Source of the DNA: Aliagarivorans marinus DSM 23064
Lineage (GTDB): Bacteria > Pseudomonadota > Gammaproteobacteria > Enterobacterales > Celerinatantimonadaceae
Direction: 5' to 3'
Assembly: GCF_000429485.1 (NCBI RefSeq)
Contig: NZ_KE386907.1
Location: 62,001 to 126,000, forward strand
Length of the DNA stretch: 64,000 bases
The notes below the pieces were generated by a model, which worked only from the letters and a program-made list of their open reading frames with translations, had not been told where the DNA came from and made no database searches. Shown one piece after another: positions 50,192-59,849 of this stretch. A program made the position numbers and the translations under genes. The stretch's first letter is position 1. Every line of letters starts with the position of its first letter.

Positions 50192-51328
50192 CTAGAACAC
50201 CTGACGGCCATTGCGCCATACGTGGGTGACATAGGGGCTGCCATGGTGCAGATGACACAGCAGCAGATCGGCCCGTTTGCCCTCGGCAATAAGCCCACGA
50301 TCTTCCAGTAACAGCGCTTGTGCGGGGTTATAGGTCGCCAGCCGAGTGGCCTTCACCATGTCGTAGTCATTACTCTCATCGCTACTCAGTGCAAAGATTG
50401 CGTTGAGCAAACTTGCTGGGTAGTAATCGGAGGAGAGAATGTCTAACACGCCCATACTGGCGAGCTGGTGCGCAGCAACGTTCCCCGAATGAGAGCCGCC
50501 CCGCACCACGTTAGGCGCGCCCATTAGCACCTGCATGCCCAGTTGGTGGGAGCGTACTGCTGCGTCCACAGTGGTGGGAAACTCAGCAATCCCCATGCCC
50601 AGCTCCCAGGATTCATTGACATGCAATAGGGTGGCATCGTCGTGGGAGGCCATTGGGATCACCAGATCGCGGCAACGTTCACTCACCGCCACACGATTGG
50701 GGCGCGACCACTGCTCAGACAGCGCGATCTGTTCCTGCTCGAAGTGCTGTAGCTCGGCGTCGCTGAACTTATACTTGCCTTGATAGTACTCGCGGTACTT
50801 CTCGACATTAACAAACTGGCGTTGTCCCGGAGCGTGGTCCATCAGTGACACCAGCTTGATTGCCTCGACATCTGCGTAACGCTCGAACATACCCAGCGTA
50901 GTGCTATGGGGTAGCTCACAGCGCAGATGCAGAAAGTGGTCAGCGCGGTTTACCCCACGCTTTTGGCTCTCCACCACCGTTTCGATCAGCTTATCGACGT
51001 TTTTGCTACGGTCGCCAGTACCGCGGTAATCGCCCAGCGCCACCGCATCGAGCACCGTGGTAATGCCCGCCCCCACCACTTGCGCATCGTGGGCGCTCAT
51101 GGCCGAAAATGGCGGCCAGTCTACTTTGGGACGCGGGGTAAAGTACTGCTCGAGATTATCGGTATGCAGCTCGATCAGCCCTGGCATCAACCAGCCCCCT
51201 TCACCATCGAAGGCGCTGGGGTGTTGCGATTGACTATCGGCCAGGCTGACAATGCCTTGCTTGTTAAACTCGATGGAGCCGCGCACCACTTCGTGTTCCA
51301 GCACCATATTGATATTTGTAATGATCAT
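50192..51328 (-). CDS. phnM: Alpha-D-ribose 1-methylphosphonate 5-triphosphate diphosphatase PhnM
   Basis: A 378-residue amidohydrolase-superfamily enzyme that removes pyrophosphate from the ribose-phosphonate intermediate before C-P cleavage. The metal motif ELHTDNLEQYF, MASHDDATLLH and GAPNVVRGGSHSGN are typical of PhnM. Starts 7 bases after phnL. Confidence 0.94.
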   Translation of the reverse strand: MIITNINMVLEHEVVRGSIEFNKQGIVSLADSQSQHPSAFDGEGGWLMPGLIELHTDNLEQYFTPRPKVDWPPFSAMSAHDAQVVGAGITTVLDAVALGDYRGTGDRSKNVDKLIETVVESQKRGVNRADHFLHLRCELPHSTTLGMFERYADVEAIKLVSLMDHAPGQRQFVNVEKYREYYQGKYKFSDAELQHFEQEQIALSEQWSRPNRVAVSERCRDLVIPMASHDDATLLHVNESWELGMGIAEFPTTVDAAVRSHQLGMQVLMGAPNVVRGGSHSGNVAAHQLASMGVLDILSSDYYPASLLNAIFALSSDESNDYDMVKATRLATYNPAQALLLEDRGLIAEGKRADLLLCHLHHGSPYVTHVWRNGRQVF

Positions 51329-51335
51329 CGCACTA

Positions 51336-52040
51336 CTACCCCTGCACCGTCGTATCTTGAGTACTCAAGTCATAGAGTCGGTCAGCGACCTGCTCCCGAA
51401 CCTGACTATCATGAAAAATGCCAACAACAGCGGCGCCGCGTTGTTTGGCTTGGTCGATAAGCTCCACCACTGCGCTCGCATTGGTACTGTCTAAGGATGC
51501 GGTGGGCTCGTCGAGCAGTAGCACCGGGTAGTCGAGGATAAAGCCGCGAGCGATGTTCACCCGTTGCTGCTCACCACCGGAGAAGGTGGCTGGGGCCAAG
51601 GCCCACAGATGTGAAGGTACATTTAAGCGCTCCAGTAACTGTTGGGCCTTGTGCTTGGCGTGTTTGGCATCACCGCCGACATCCAGCAGCGGTTGCATTA
51701 CCACATCCAGGGCACTGACCCGTGGGATCACCCGTAAAAACTGGCTCACCCAACCGATGGTGTTGCGACGAAGCTGTAAAATAGCCCGCGGCGTAGCGGA
51801 TGCAATATCCAGCCAATAACCCTGCGTTTTCACCTCAATCCGCCCGCTATCGACCAAGTAGTTGCCGTACAGCGCGCGCAGCAGGGTCGACTTTCCCGAG
51901 CCAGAACGCCCGTTTAGCACCAAACATTCTCCTTGATTGACGCTAAAACTGGCCTGTTTTAACACCGGCAGTTCCACGCCTCCTTGGTTATGCAATACAA
52001 AGCGTTTGCTTACCTCACTCGCTCTGAGCATGGTTTCCAT
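51336..52040 (-). CDS. phnL: C-P lyase ABC-type subunit PhnL
   Basis: A 234-residue soluble ABC ATPase with Walker [10 protein letters not shown], signature FSGGEQQR and Walker [12 protein letters not shown]. PhnL has no membrane partner and associates with the PhnGHIJ core in nucleoside-coupled steps. It lies 11 bases after phnK. Met4 is an alternative start. Confidence 0.93.
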   Translation of the reverse strand: METMLRASEVSKRFVLHNQGGVELPVLKQASFSVNQGECLVLNGRSGSGKSTLLRALYGNYLVDSGRIEVKTQGYWLDIASATPRAILQLRRNTIGWVSQFLRVIPRVSALDVVMQPLLDVGGDAKHAKHKAQQLLERLNVPSHLWALAPATFSGGEQQRVNIARGFILDYPVLLLDEPTASLDSTNASAVVELIDQAKQRGAAVVGIFHDSQVREQVADRLYDLSTQDTTVQG

Positions 52041-52051
52041 TCCAGATATCC

Positions 52052-52915
52052 TTAATTTTGAAGAACCGAAGACACCAGTAACTGGGTATAGGGATGTTGT
52101 GGGTCGTCTAACACCTGATCGGTGAGCCCGGACTCGACCACGCGGCTTTGCTTCATCACCATGAGCCGATCGGCCAACAGGCGGGCGACCGCAAGGTCGT
52201 GGGTGACGATAATCACCGACAGGTTTAACTCGTTGACCAAGCGACGTAGCAAATCCAGTAAGCGCGCCTGTACCGATACGTCCAGACCGCCGGTGGGCTC
52301 GTCCATAAAAATCAGCTGGGGATGAGTGACCAGGTTACGGGCGATCTGCAAACGCTGCTGCATGCCACCAGAGAAGGTGGTCGGCAAATCATCCACCCGC
52401 CCCTGATCGATCTCCACATCCGACAGCCAGCGCAGTGCTTGTTCGCGAATATTGCCGTAGTGGCTAAGGCCCTTGGCCATTAGTCGCTCGCCAATATTGC
52501 CACCGGCAGACACGCGGGGCCGCAGCCCATCCATAGGGTGTTGGTGGACCACGCCCCACTCGGTGCGCAGCAGACGCCTGCGCTCACTCTCGGGCATACC
52601 ATAGAGATCATTCATTTGATCGCCTTGATCACCTTGCGCATAACCGCGGTACAAAACAGAACCTGCGTCTGGTTTAAGGCGCCCCGACAAGGCTTGCAGC
52701 AAGGTACTCTTGCCCGATCCGGACTCACCGACAATCCCCAGTACCTCTCCGGAGTAGAGAGCGAAACTGACCTCGCTGAAGCCCTTACCCGGTGCATAGA
52801 GCTTGCTCAGTGCATCTACCACCAGTAATGGGCGGTCGGCTTGGCCATGGATCTCTGCTTGAACCTTCATCTGAGCCGCACTAGGTCTTGAAATCACTGA
52901 ATTGATCGCTGTCAT
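52052..52915 (-). CDS. phnK: C-P lyase ABC-type subunit PhnK
   Basis: A 287-residue ABC ATPase with [17 protein letters not shown] and [12 protein letters not shown]. The first about 25 residues precede the usual start and may be an extension. PhnK docks on PhnJ in the core complex. The start overlaps the phnJ stop by 4 bases, consistent with coupled synthesis. Confidence 0.93.
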   Translation of the reverse strand: MTAINSVISRPSAAQMKVQAEIHGQADRPLLVVDALSKLYAPGKGFSEVSFALYSGEVLGIVGESGSGKSTLLQALSGRLKPDAGSVLYRGYAQGDQGDQMNDLYGMPESERRRLLRTEWGVVHQHPMDGLRPRVSAGGNIGERLMAKGLSHYGNIREQALRWLSDVEIDQGRVDDLPTTFSGGMQQRLQIARNLVTHPQLIFMDEPTGGLDVSVQARLLDLLRRLVNELNLSVIIVTHDLAVARLLADRLMVMKQSRVVESGLTDQVLDDPQHPYTQLLVSSVLQN

Positions 52916-53790
52916 TGTGCATACTCCTCGTCACTACTTAGCGGCTTATGGCTCTGCTGCTGGCCGCAGCAGTAATCGGTGTCAGAACAGATAAACACAC
53001 TGCCCCCTTGGTCATCGATAACCACCTCATCGAGGAAGGACTCGGTCGAACCACAGATACTGCAGGGCTCATCCCAACGCTGCACCTCAAAGGGGTAGTC
53101 ATCAAACTCAAGGCTCTGCACCTCGGTATAAGGTGGAATGGCGTAGATGCGTTTCTCGCGCCCAGCACCAAACAGTTGTAGCGCAGGCGAGTTATCCATC
53201 TTGGGATTGTCGAATTTTGGAATCGGTGATGGGTCCATAATGTAGCGGCCGTTCACCTTGACCGGATACGCATATGCAGTGGCGATATGCCCATACTTGG
53301 CAACATCTTCGTAGAGCTTGACCTGCATAATCCCGTACTCTTCCAGCGCGTGCATCTTCCGGGTCTCGGTTTCGCGCGGCTCGATAAAGCGCAGCGGCTC
53401 GGGGATTGGTACCTGATACACCAAAATCTGGTCACTCGCCAACGGCGCTTCCGGGATGCGGTGGCGGGTCTGGATAATGCTCGCCTCGGCGGTTTTTTCG
53501 GTGGTAGCGGCGTCAGCGACGTTCTCGAAGAAGGCGCGAATGGATACGGCATTAGTGGTGTCATCGGCGCCTTGGTCAATCACCTTTAGGGTATCTTGCT
53601 GGCCAATGATCGCCGCAGTGACCTGCACCCCGCCGGTTCCCCAGCCATATGGCATCGGCATCTCGCGCCCGCCAAAGGGGACTTGATAACCGGGGATCGC
53701 CACTGCCTTGAGAATGGCGCGGCGGATCATCCGTTTGGTTTGCTCATCGAGGTAGGCGTGGTTGTACCCGCTATTGAGTTGCTCAGACAT
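52912..53790 (-). CDS. phnJ: C-P lyase radical SAM subunit PhnJ
   Basis: A 292-residue subunit that cleaves the carbon-phosphorus bond through a radical mechanism. The cysteine pattern C-x2-C-x21-C-x5-C (starting CSIC, ending YCC) is exactly that of E. coli PhnJ, holding the 4Fe-4S cluster and the catalytic thiol. The protein starts MSEQLNSGYNHAYLDEQTK. Overlaps phnI by 8 bases. Confidence 0.96.
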   Translation of the reverse strand: MSEQLNSGYNHAYLDEQTKRMIRRAILKAVAIPGYQVPFGGREMPMPYGWGTGGVQVTAAIIGQQDTLKVIDQGADDTTNAVSIRAFFENVADAATTEKTAEASIIQTRHRIPEAPLASDQILVYQVPIPEPLRFIEPRETETRKMHALEEYGIMQVKLYEDVAKYGHIATAYAYPVKVNGRYIMDPSPIPKFDNPKMDNSPALQLFGAGREKRIYAIPPYTEVQSLEFDDYPFEVQRWDEPCSICGSTESFLDEVVIDDQGGSVFICSDTDYCCGQQQSHKPLSSDEEYAQ

Positions 53791-54949
53791 CTTGCTCCTC
53801 CTGTGAAGAGATGGGCTCTGCGTGAGGAGCGTTGGTCAGTTGCTGGTCGTAGGCCTTGTGTAGATCGCGTAGCAAGGCCAACTCCGATTGGAAGTCCACG
53901 TAATGGGGCAACTTCAGGTGTGAGACAAAGCCTGCCGCTTCGACGTTGTCGGCATGGGCCAGTACAAATTCTTCATCTTGTGCGGGGCCATCAACCGCTT
54001 CGCCACGCTCACGCGATTGCAGGGCGCGATCGACCAAGGCCATCGACATCGCTTTGCGCTCGGTAAAGCCCATACTCAGGCCATAACCACGGGTAAAGCG
54101 CGCCCGTTGCTGCTCGCTGGCCTCGAAGCCGTTAATCATCTGGCACTCGGTCAGCTCTAGCTCGCCAATCTCAATCTCAAAGCCGAGCTCTTCACTGTCG
54201 AGGCATAAGCTGACCTTGCCGGAGCGGATCTCGCCAGCGAAAGGATGGTTGCGCCCATAGCCGCGCTGGGTGGAGTAGCCCAAGGCGAGCAAGTAACCTT
54301 CATCACCGCGCACCAGTTGCTGCAGGCGGGCGCTGCGATCGCAAGGGTAATCAATCGGTTGCTCAGTAATATCGCTGGGCGCTTGCTGCTGGTCCTGCTC
54401 TTCAACCACCAGTTGCAAACGCTCCAACATGCTCATCACTTGCGGGCAGCGGGTAAAGTCTTGCTCGGGCCGCGTGCTGTTATCTGCGCTGTGGCCTGAA
54501 TTATGTTCTGCGTTTGCTTTCTCGCTTTGTGAAGAGTCGTTTTCGGCTAACAACGCGAAATCGAGCAAACGATGGGTATAGTCATAGGTTGGCCCCAGCA
54601 CCTGACCACCGGGCAGATCCTTGTAGGCCGCCGAAATGCGCCGCTCCACCTTCATCGCGGTGGTATCGACCGGTTCTAGTACGGCCAAGCGCGGCAAGGT
54701 GGTGCGATAAGCGCGTAGCAAGAAGATTGCCTCCACCAGATCGCCAGCAGCTTGCTTGATTGCCAGTGCCGCTAGTTGCTTGTCGTAGATACCGCCCTCA
54801 GTCATCACCCGGTCTACCGAGCCGGCCAGTTGCTGCTCGATCTGTGCCACTGACAGCTCAGTAACGCGGCTATCGCCCCGGCGTTTTTGCGCCTGTAAGC
54901 GGTGCGCGGCGGCAATCGCCTGCTCACCCCCTTTTACTGCTACGTACAT
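53783..54949 (-). CDS. phnI: C-P lyase core subunit PhnI
   Basis: A 388-residue subunit, somewhat longer than the roughly 354 of E. coli, mostly through a Gln/Ser/Asn-rich insert near residues 140-175. MYVAVKGGEQAIAAAHRL at the N-terminus is the family signature. With PhnL/G/H it installs the phosphonate on ribose at the expense of ATP adenine. Overlaps phnH by 10 bases. Confidence 0.94.
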   Translation of the reverse strand: MYVAVKGGEQAIAAAHRLQAQKRRGDSRVTELSVAQIEQQLAGSVDRVMTEGGIYDKQLAALAIKQAAGDLVEAIFLLRAYRTTLPRLAVLEPVDTTAMKVERRISAAYKDLPGGQVLGPTYDYTHRLLDFALLAENDSSQSEKANAEHNSGHSADNSTRPEQDFTRCPQVMSMLERLQLVVEEQDQQQAPSDITEQPIDYPCDRSARLQQLVRGDEGYLLALGYSTQRGYGRNHPFAGEIRSGKVSLCLDSEELGFEIEIGELELTECQMINGFEASEQQRARFTRGYGLSMGFTERKAMSMALVDRALQSRERGEAVDGPAQDEEFVLAHADNVEAAGFVSHLKLPHYVDFQSELALLRDLHKAYDQQLTNAPHAEPISSQEEQDV

Positions 54950-55542
54950 GCTAATACCTCTACAACAGTGGTTCTTGGCAGGGCCAGTAGCTCAGAGCCT
55001 GCGACAAACAGCAGATCCAGCCCTAAAGGAAAGCGCCCTTCGCGCAACGTATGTAGCCAGGCCGGGTCAAGGTCGCCCAAACAGATTTGCTGGCGCCCAG
55101 CTATGCCCGGGCCACTAATGGCCAAGGTGAGTCCACGATCAAGTTGATCGACCTCGATGATCACAGTGGCGCTGCGGTCCGGATACTCCTCGGAGCCGAG
55201 GGCAAAGTCCTTGGCCACATAAGCGCCATGGTCGCCCCGACCTATTACCGCAAAGCTAGCTGCGCGGGTCTCGTCAACCAGATTTACCCCGCAGTGAAAG
55301 TGCAGGTTTGCGCCTATCTCGGGTTGGTTCGCCAAGCGCGGTGATAGCCACAACGGCGTGCTGCCATCGCACAGGCTTAGTACCACCTCGCTGGCAGCGG
55401 CGCTCATATCGCCAAAACCAGGGTGTCGCCCCAAGGTGTGCCGACTGCCCGGCTCAGACAAGGCTGTTAGTACCTGGCGAAAACAGGCCTGAGTGTGGTG
55501 AACAACATCACGCATGCCTTCAGTAATACAGGTTTGTGTCAT
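54940..55542 (-). CDS. phnH: C-P lyase core subunit PhnH
   Basis: A 200-residue PLP-transferase-like fold protein without cofactor residues, a structural subunit of the PhnGHIJ complex. FRQVLTALSEPGSRH near the N-terminus and the C-terminal GLDLLFVAGSELLALPRTT are family motifs. Confidence 0.92.
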   Translation of the reverse strand: MTQTCITEGMRDVVHHTQACFRQVLTALSEPGSRHTLGRHPGFGDMSAAASEVVLSLCDGSTPLWLSPRLANQPEIGANLHFHCGVNLVDETRAASFAVIGRGDHGAYVAKDFALGSEEYPDRSATVIIEVDQLDRGLTLAISGPGIAGRQQICLGDLDPAWLHTLREGRFPLGLDLLFVAGSELLALPRTTVVEVLACT

Positions 55543-55580
55543 GGTGAAATCCTTAGTGTTTGGTTTGAATGCCCCACGGT

Positions 55581-56027
55581 TTAATCCTCGCCTCGCACCA
55601 TGGTGAAGAAGTCCACCTTGCTGGTGGCAACTTGCTCGGCGCGCGCCGCATCTACCGCTTCTTTGGCTTGCTCTAACGGTTCAATCACTTGCTCGGTTAA
55701 CAGGGATTGATACTTGGGTTGCTGCAACAGACCATCGAGCAAGGCCGCCAGCTCAGCATGGGCCTTATTGCGCCCCTGCAGGTAGCTACTGCCCAGCGTG
55801 CCGTTATTCAGCCTTACCGCAGCCCGGGTGATGGTGACATCGCCAATATTGAATTGGCGGCCACTGCTGCCAATGCGCGCTCGCACCTGCGCGAGGCCGA
55901 TTTCGGGGGCGCGCACCACGGTGTAATCGGGCTGTAGTTCCAACTCTGTCCAACACTGCTGCAGTTTCGCAAAGTCGGCTTTGGCCAGTACCGACATCCA
56001 GCGGGCGCGTGATTTCAGTTGACTCAT
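55581..56027 (-). CDS. phnG: C-P lyase core subunit PhnG
   Basis: A 148-residue subunit with RARWMSVLAKADF at its N-terminus and RIGSSGRQFNIGDVTITRAAV in the middle, as in the family. Its ATG directly abuts the phnF stop, with no gap. Confidence 0.92.
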   Translation of the reverse strand: MSQLKSRARWMSVLAKADFAKLQQCWTELELQPDYTVVRAPEIGLAQVRARIGSSGRQFNIGDVTITRAAVRLNNGTLGSSYLQGRNKAHAELAALLDGLLQQPKYQSLLTEQVIEPLEQAKEAVDAARAEQVATSKVDFFTMVRGED

Positions 56028-56729
56028 CTAGTGCTCCATTACCAGTTCGACGAAATCAGAGCGGGTGTTAGAACACGAATGCTCAGCGACGATCTGGGTG
56101 TCTTTGATCAGGTTGATGGTGTTGATTTTCAACACCGGGATGCTGTGATTGATTTGCAGCTGTCGGCACAATTCCGGGCTGGCGATTTGTGCCCTTACCC
56201 GGGTTTGCTTGCGCACCAACTGAATGCCGATCTCTTTGTTGATAAAGGCGTGTAATGAGCCGCATTTAAAGTGCTTGAGCACCGGCCACCAGCTCATATC
56301 GGCGAAGTAATGGTCGATAAGCGCACGCGGTACACCGTCGGTGCGGCGAAAGGTACGGATATGGATGATCTTGCTATCACAGCTCACACCTAGCCGCTCG
56401 GCTATCCGCTCGGAGGCCTTGATGGCGCGCGACTGCAACACCTCACAGCGTGGCAGGCTTCCCTGCTCTAGTACGTTGGCGGTGTAATGGGCGCCCGAAT
56501 GCAGCAAGTAGTCGGCCGGGCGTGACAACACCATATTGCCCTTGCCTTGCTGGCGCAGCACCAAGCCCTGTGACACCAGCTCATCCACTGCCCGCCGCAC
56601 GGTATGGCGGTTCACCGCAAATCGCCCGGCTAAAGTGGACTCCGATGGCAGGTAATCGCCCGGTCGGTAGTCTCGCAGCACCTCGCTTTCCAGCTCTTTA
56701 GCAATACTCATATACACAGCCACTTGCAC
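56028..56729 (-). CDS. phnF: GntR/HutC-family regulator PhnF
   Basis: A 233-residue repressor. The N-terminal winged helix carries YLPSESTLAGRFAVNRHTVRRAVDEL, and a UTRA-type effector domain follows. It is the first gene of the second phn unit, placed 26 bases after a palindrome that is its likely own operator. It would relieve repression when a phosphonate or pathway intermediate binds. Confidence 0.92.
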   Translation of the reverse strand: MQVAVYMSIAKELESEVLRDYRPGDYLPSESTLAGRFAVNRHTVRRAVDELVSQGLVLRQQGKGNMVLSRPADYLLHSGAHYTANVLEQGSLPRCEVLQSRAIKASERIAERLGVSCDSKIIHIRTFRRTDGVPRALIDHYFADMSWWPVLKHFKCGSLHAFINKEIGIQLVRKQTRVRAQIASPELCRQLQINHSIPVLKINTINLIKDTQIVAEHSCSNTRSDFVELVMEH

Positions 56730-56748
56730 GCTCCTCGTTGGCCATAAC

Positions 56749-56774
56749 CGGCAGCTTGTCTAGACAAGTTGCCG
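56749..56774 (-). promoter_or_regulatory. Palindromic PhnF-type operator
   Basis: CTTGTCTAGACAAG (56755-56768) is a perfect 14-bp palindrome; it extends outward to 26 bp with one mismatched pair. The GTCTAGAC core fits operators of HutC-subfamily GntR regulators. It lies between the terminator overlapping the phnE stop and the phnF start, as expected for an autoregulated promoter. Confidence 0.8.
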
Positions 56775-56801
56775 TAAAAAAAGCGCTTAGATAAAGCGCT
56801 T
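56775..56801 (-). terminator. Terminator overlapping the phnE stop codon
   Basis: On the minus strand AAGCGCT and AGCGCTT form a 7-bp stem with a 7-base loop, followed by a run of T. The phnE stop TAA lies in the hairpin. It would end transcription of phnCDE before phnF, dividing the locus. Confidence 0.8.
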
Positions 56802-57590
56802 GCGGATCACTTGCGACATAAAGTCGATGGCGCTAACCGTGATGATCACCACCAGCATAATTGCTGCGGTTTGCTGGAACTGGAAGCCACGGATAGCCTC
56901 CCACAGCAACACGCCAACGCCGCCAGCGCCCACCATTCCGACCACTGTCGCCGAGCGAACGTTGGACTCGAAACGGTACAAAATGAATGAGATCCACAGC
57001 GGCAACACTTGAGGAATTACGCCATAGACGATCTCTTCGAGCTTGTTGGCACCAGTGGCCCGAACACCTTCGACGGTGCCAAGGTCAATCGCTTCCACCG
57101 CTTCTGAGAACAGTTTGGCCAACACCCCGGTGGTATGTACAAACAAGGCCATAACCCCAGCAAACGGCCCTAAGCCAACAGCCACCACAAACAACATGGC
57201 AAACACCATCTCGTTAATTGCACGGGCGGCGTCCATCAGGCGGCGTACCGGTTGATAAATCCAGGCGGGAACAATGTTGTCAGCGCACAGCAGACCAAAG
57301 GGAATCGAGAACACCACGGCCAGTGCGGTTCCCCACACGGCAATCTGGATAGTGACGATGGTCTCTTCCAGATAGAGCTGCCACAGTGAGAAATCCGGTG
57401 GCACAAAGTCGGCGGCGAGCTCGGCCATATTGCCGGCATCGCGGATCAGCTGACCGGGGTCCATTTCGGCGCCATACCAAGACCACACCAGTACGGCCAC
57501 GAGAACCAGCATTGAGGTGAATGTGAGCAGACTGATGCGCTGGGGAACTTGGTGCTCCAGCAGCTGCTTTTGACTCGCTTCCATGTACAT
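56787..57590 (-). CDS. phnE: Phosphonate ABC transporter permease PhnE
   Basis: A 267-residue inner-membrane permease with about six helices. The EAA-type loop appears as [24 protein letters not shown]. The only permease gene of the cluster; it would homodimerise. ATG follows AAGGAAAAG. Confidence 0.93.
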   Translation of the reverse strand: MYMEASQKQLLEHQVPQRISLLTFTSMLVLVAVLVWSWYGAEMDPGQLIRDAGNMAELAADFVPPDFSLWQLYLEETIVTIQIAVWGTALAVVFSIPFGLLCADNIVPAWIYQPVRRLMDAARAINEMVFAMLFVVAVGLGPFAGVMALFVHTTGVLAKLFSEAVEAIDLGTVEGVRATGANKLEEIVYGVIPQVLPLWISFILYRFESNVRSATVVGMVGAGGVGVLLWEAIRGFQFQQTAAIMLVVIITVSAIDFMSQVIRKRFI

Positions 57591-57605
57591 CTTTTCCTTG
57601 TTAAT

Positions 57606-57630
57606 GGGGCTGGGCGTTGCGCCCTGCCCC
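57606..57630 (-). other. GC-rich intercistronic hairpin between phnD and phnE
   Basis: A 25-base near-perfect inverted repeat, GGGGC-T-GGGCG around TTG with the matching 3' arm, has one T-T mismatch. It lies after phnD with no T-run. Such stems often protect the upstream binding-protein message and raise its amount over the permease. Confidence 0.65.
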
Positions 57631-57659
57631 TTGTTTGTTGCGGCTAACAGGCGTCAGGC

Positions 57660-58664
57660 TTAGCTTGCGTTCATTGCATCCAACGCGGCCATTTGACGAT
57701 TCAGCTCAGCCAGTTTGGCGTCGATGGCGTCCAGCTCCGCTTTGTCTGCGTCGCTCAGGTCGGCTTTGTTCATAATCACGCTGCGGTTTTTGAATAGCTG
57801 TAGCTGGCGGATAGGCAGCAATTGCAGGTCGCTAGAGGCTTTGAAGGGTGCCCAGTCAAGGCCCGCAAGTACGTCGATTTCCGCTTGGTTACCTGACTTG
57901 CCGTAGCTCATAAAGAAGTCGTACACCGCTTGTTTGGTCTCAACAGGCAGGTTCTTGCGCCATACGATGGGGTCGGAAGGGATCAGCGGTGACTTCCAAA
58001 TGATTTTCAGGTCTTCCGCTTTCTCAGGGTTGTTGGCAGTAAAGCGAGCCACGTTTTCGGTGTTATTGGTGGCAACGTCCACCTGCTTGTTCACTACTGC
58101 GAAGGCGTTAACTTCGTGGCTGGCATTTACCGAACGTTTGAAATCAGATGGGCTGATTTGGTTTTGTGCGAACACGTAGTAAGAAGGCACCAGGAAACCA
58201 GAGGTAGAGTTTGGATCGCCGTTACCAAAGCTCAGATCGCCTCGGGCTGAGATCATATCTTCTACCGAGTTGATGGGGCTGTCTTTGTGGGTAATCAGCA
58301 AGCTCCAGTAACCCGGGTTGCCGGATGCATCCACGGTTTGGGCGAAGATTTCACCGCCTGCGCGATCCACCGCTTCCATGGCAGATTTGTTGCCGTACCA
58401 CGCCACATCCACCTTGTCGAAGCGCATGCCCTGGATGATGCCGGCATAGTCAGGCGCGAAGAAGGCTTTCACTTCAACGCCAAGCTTTTCGCCCATATCA
58501 TCGAGGAAGGGTTGCCAGGCAGCTTTCAGGTTTTGCTGTGACTCGGTTGAGATGATCCCGAAGTTAATCTTCTCAAGTGGCTGTTCGTCGGCAATTGCTG
58601 GTGCGCTGCTGACTGCGGCTACCATAGCCAGTTGAGTAAAGACCTTCTTAAACTTGCATAACAT
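57660..58664 (-). CDS. phnD: Phosphonate-binding periplasmic protein PhnD
   Basis: A 334-residue binding protein with a Sec signal (cleaved near AIA-DE). The family pattern includes INFGIISTESQQNLKAAW and FGNGDPNSTSGFLVPSYY, where the NSTSG loop contacts the phosphonate. It delivers phosphonates to PhnCE. A helical C-terminal tail rich in Ala/Asp/Leu is typical. Confidence 0.94.
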   Translation of the reverse strand: MLCKFKKVFTQLAMVAAVSSAPAIADEQPLEKINFGIISTESQQNLKAAWQPFLDDMGEKLGVEVKAFFAPDYAGIIQGMRFDKVDVAWYGNKSAMEAVDRAGGEIFAQTVDASGNPGYWSLLITHKDSPINSVEDMISARGDLSFGNGDPNSTSGFLVPSYYVFAQNQISPSDFKRSVNASHEVNAFAVVNKQVDVATNNTENVARFTANNPEKAEDLKIIWKSPLIPSDPIVWRKNLPVETKQAVYDFFMSYGKSGNQAEIDVLAGLDWAPFKASSDLQLLPIRQLQLFKNRSVIMNKADLSDADKAELDAIDAKLAELNRQMAALDAMNAS

Positions 58665-58679
58665 GTTGGTTAACTCCGT

Positions 58680-59513
58680 TTAGTTGTTATACGCAGGTTG
58701 TTGACCCAAACCTACGCCGCCGATACCGACTGGTTGCGTTGCTTGGGGTGTTTGAGATTGACTGGTATAGATAGAATCGAGCACCTCTTGGGTGCACTGT
58801 TCGCTGGGCCCGTCGAAGAACACTTCGCCGGCGCGCAGAGCGATAATGTGGTCGCTGTAGCTTTTCGCGTAATCGACCTGATGAAGGGTCACAATCACTG
58901 GGATCCCTTCACGTTGATTAATGTCTTTAAGCAGTTCCATCACGATCCGTGACGACTCGGGGTCTAGCGATGCAATCGGCTCGTCGGCGAAGATGATCTT
59001 GGCGTCTTGCATTAGTGCACGGGCTATCGCCACCCGCTGCTGCTGACCGCCGGACAAGGTCGACACCCGCTGCTGGGCAAAGGCGGCCATCCCCACTCGC
59101 TCAAGGGCCTGCAAAGCGCGCATTTGCTGCTCGCGGGTAAACTGGCCGCTTAAGGTGCGCCACCAAGGCGTTTGGTTCAGTGCGCCAACCAACACGTTGG
59201 TCATAACCGTGAGTCGATTGACCAAGTTGAACTGTTGGAAGATATAACCGGCGCGGGCTCGGCACTGGCGCACCTGCTTACTAGCTTTACCGACAGCTTG
59301 TACTTGGCTGCCAAGCACACTGACCTGCGCCATGGGATCTTTATCGGAATAGACCAAGCCACTGAGGTGGCGCAACAAGGTAGACTTGCCTGAGTCTGAG
59401 GGACCGAGTAAGGCGGTCATGCTGCCGTTGGTAATATCGAGATTGATATCTTTGAGCGCGTGTTTGTCGCCAAAGGTTTTGCTCAGTCCTTTGACCTGAA
59501 TAATCGCTTCCAT
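58680..59513 (-). CDS. phnC: Phosphonate ABC transporter ATPase PhnC
   Basis: A 277-residue ABC ATPase with Walker A GPSDSGKST, signature LSGGQQQR and Walker B IIFADEPIASLD. The chain has a short Gln/Gly-rich tail beyond the usual end. First gene of the locus, preceded by a Pho box. Confidence 0.94.
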   Translation of the reverse strand: MEAIIQVKGLSKTFGDKHALKDINLDITNGSMTALLGPSDSGKSTLLRHLSGLVYSDKDPMAQVSVLGSQVQAVGKASKQVRQCRARAGYIFQQFNLVNRLTVMTNVLVGALNQTPWWRTLSGQFTREQQMRALQALERVGMAAFAQQRVSTLSGGQQQRVAIARALMQDAKIIFADEPIASLDPESSRIVMELLKDINQREGIPVIVTLHQVDYAKSYSDHIIALRAGEVFFDGPSEQCTQEVLDSIYTSQSQTPQATQPVGIGGVGLGQQPAYNN

Positions 59514-59580
59514 GTTGCTGCCTTGCTGCTTGAACTAACAGCATCTTGGCGGGCAACTATGAACTATTCATGGAGGTGAA

Positions 59581-59598
59581 TTGACATAAATATGACAC
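59581..59598 (-). promoter_or_regulatory. Pho box upstream of phnC
   Basis: On the minus strand GTGTCATATTTATGTCAA contains two TGTCA repeats exactly 11 bases apart, as in the PhoB-binding consensus. It lies 68 bp before the phnC ATG. It indicates induction under phosphate starvation. Confidence 0.82.
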
Positions 59599-59685
59599 TC
59601 AGGAATCGATATCATACTTGTGTAAAATCGAGCAAGCTCCTGTTCTACCGGCACTTTGTCCATAAGCAGAGCCATCACAAGGCGA

Positions 59686-59699
59686 CTTGTCTAGATATG
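59686..59699 (-). promoter_or_regulatory. Partial PhnF-type operator
   Basis: CTTGTCTAGATATG shares 11 of 14 bases with the perfect palindrome before phnF, with one half site intact. It is about 175 bp upstream of phnC and could give weak PhnF control of the transport unit. Confidence 0.45.
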
Positions 59700-59766
59700 T
59701 TGGTAAGAAAAGTTTCAACTAGTTTCGCGCTTATACTTCACGCCACGTACAAGCAAAGCGAACACT

Positions 59767-59796
59767 AAAAAGGCCGCAGTTACGATACTGCGGCCT
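59767..59796 (-). terminator. Intrinsic terminator of the ydiJ-menI unit
   Basis: AGGCCGCAGT and ACTGCGGCCT form a perfect 10-bp stem with a 6-base loop, followed on the minus strand by a short T-run (TTTTAG). It lies 54 bases past the menI stop. Confidence 0.85.
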
Positions 59797-59849
59797 GTCT
59801 TAATAAACTTGAGTTAGCAAACTTAAGTGAGTAAATCTGAGGCTTGGCC

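Larger units (their letters stand above)
59514..59849. other. Intergenic region before phnC
   Basis: This 336-bp region holds the Pho box, a partial PhnF-type half operator and the terminator of the menI-ydiJ unit, each listed separately. I see no reading frame with a ribosome site in it. Confidence 0.7.
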
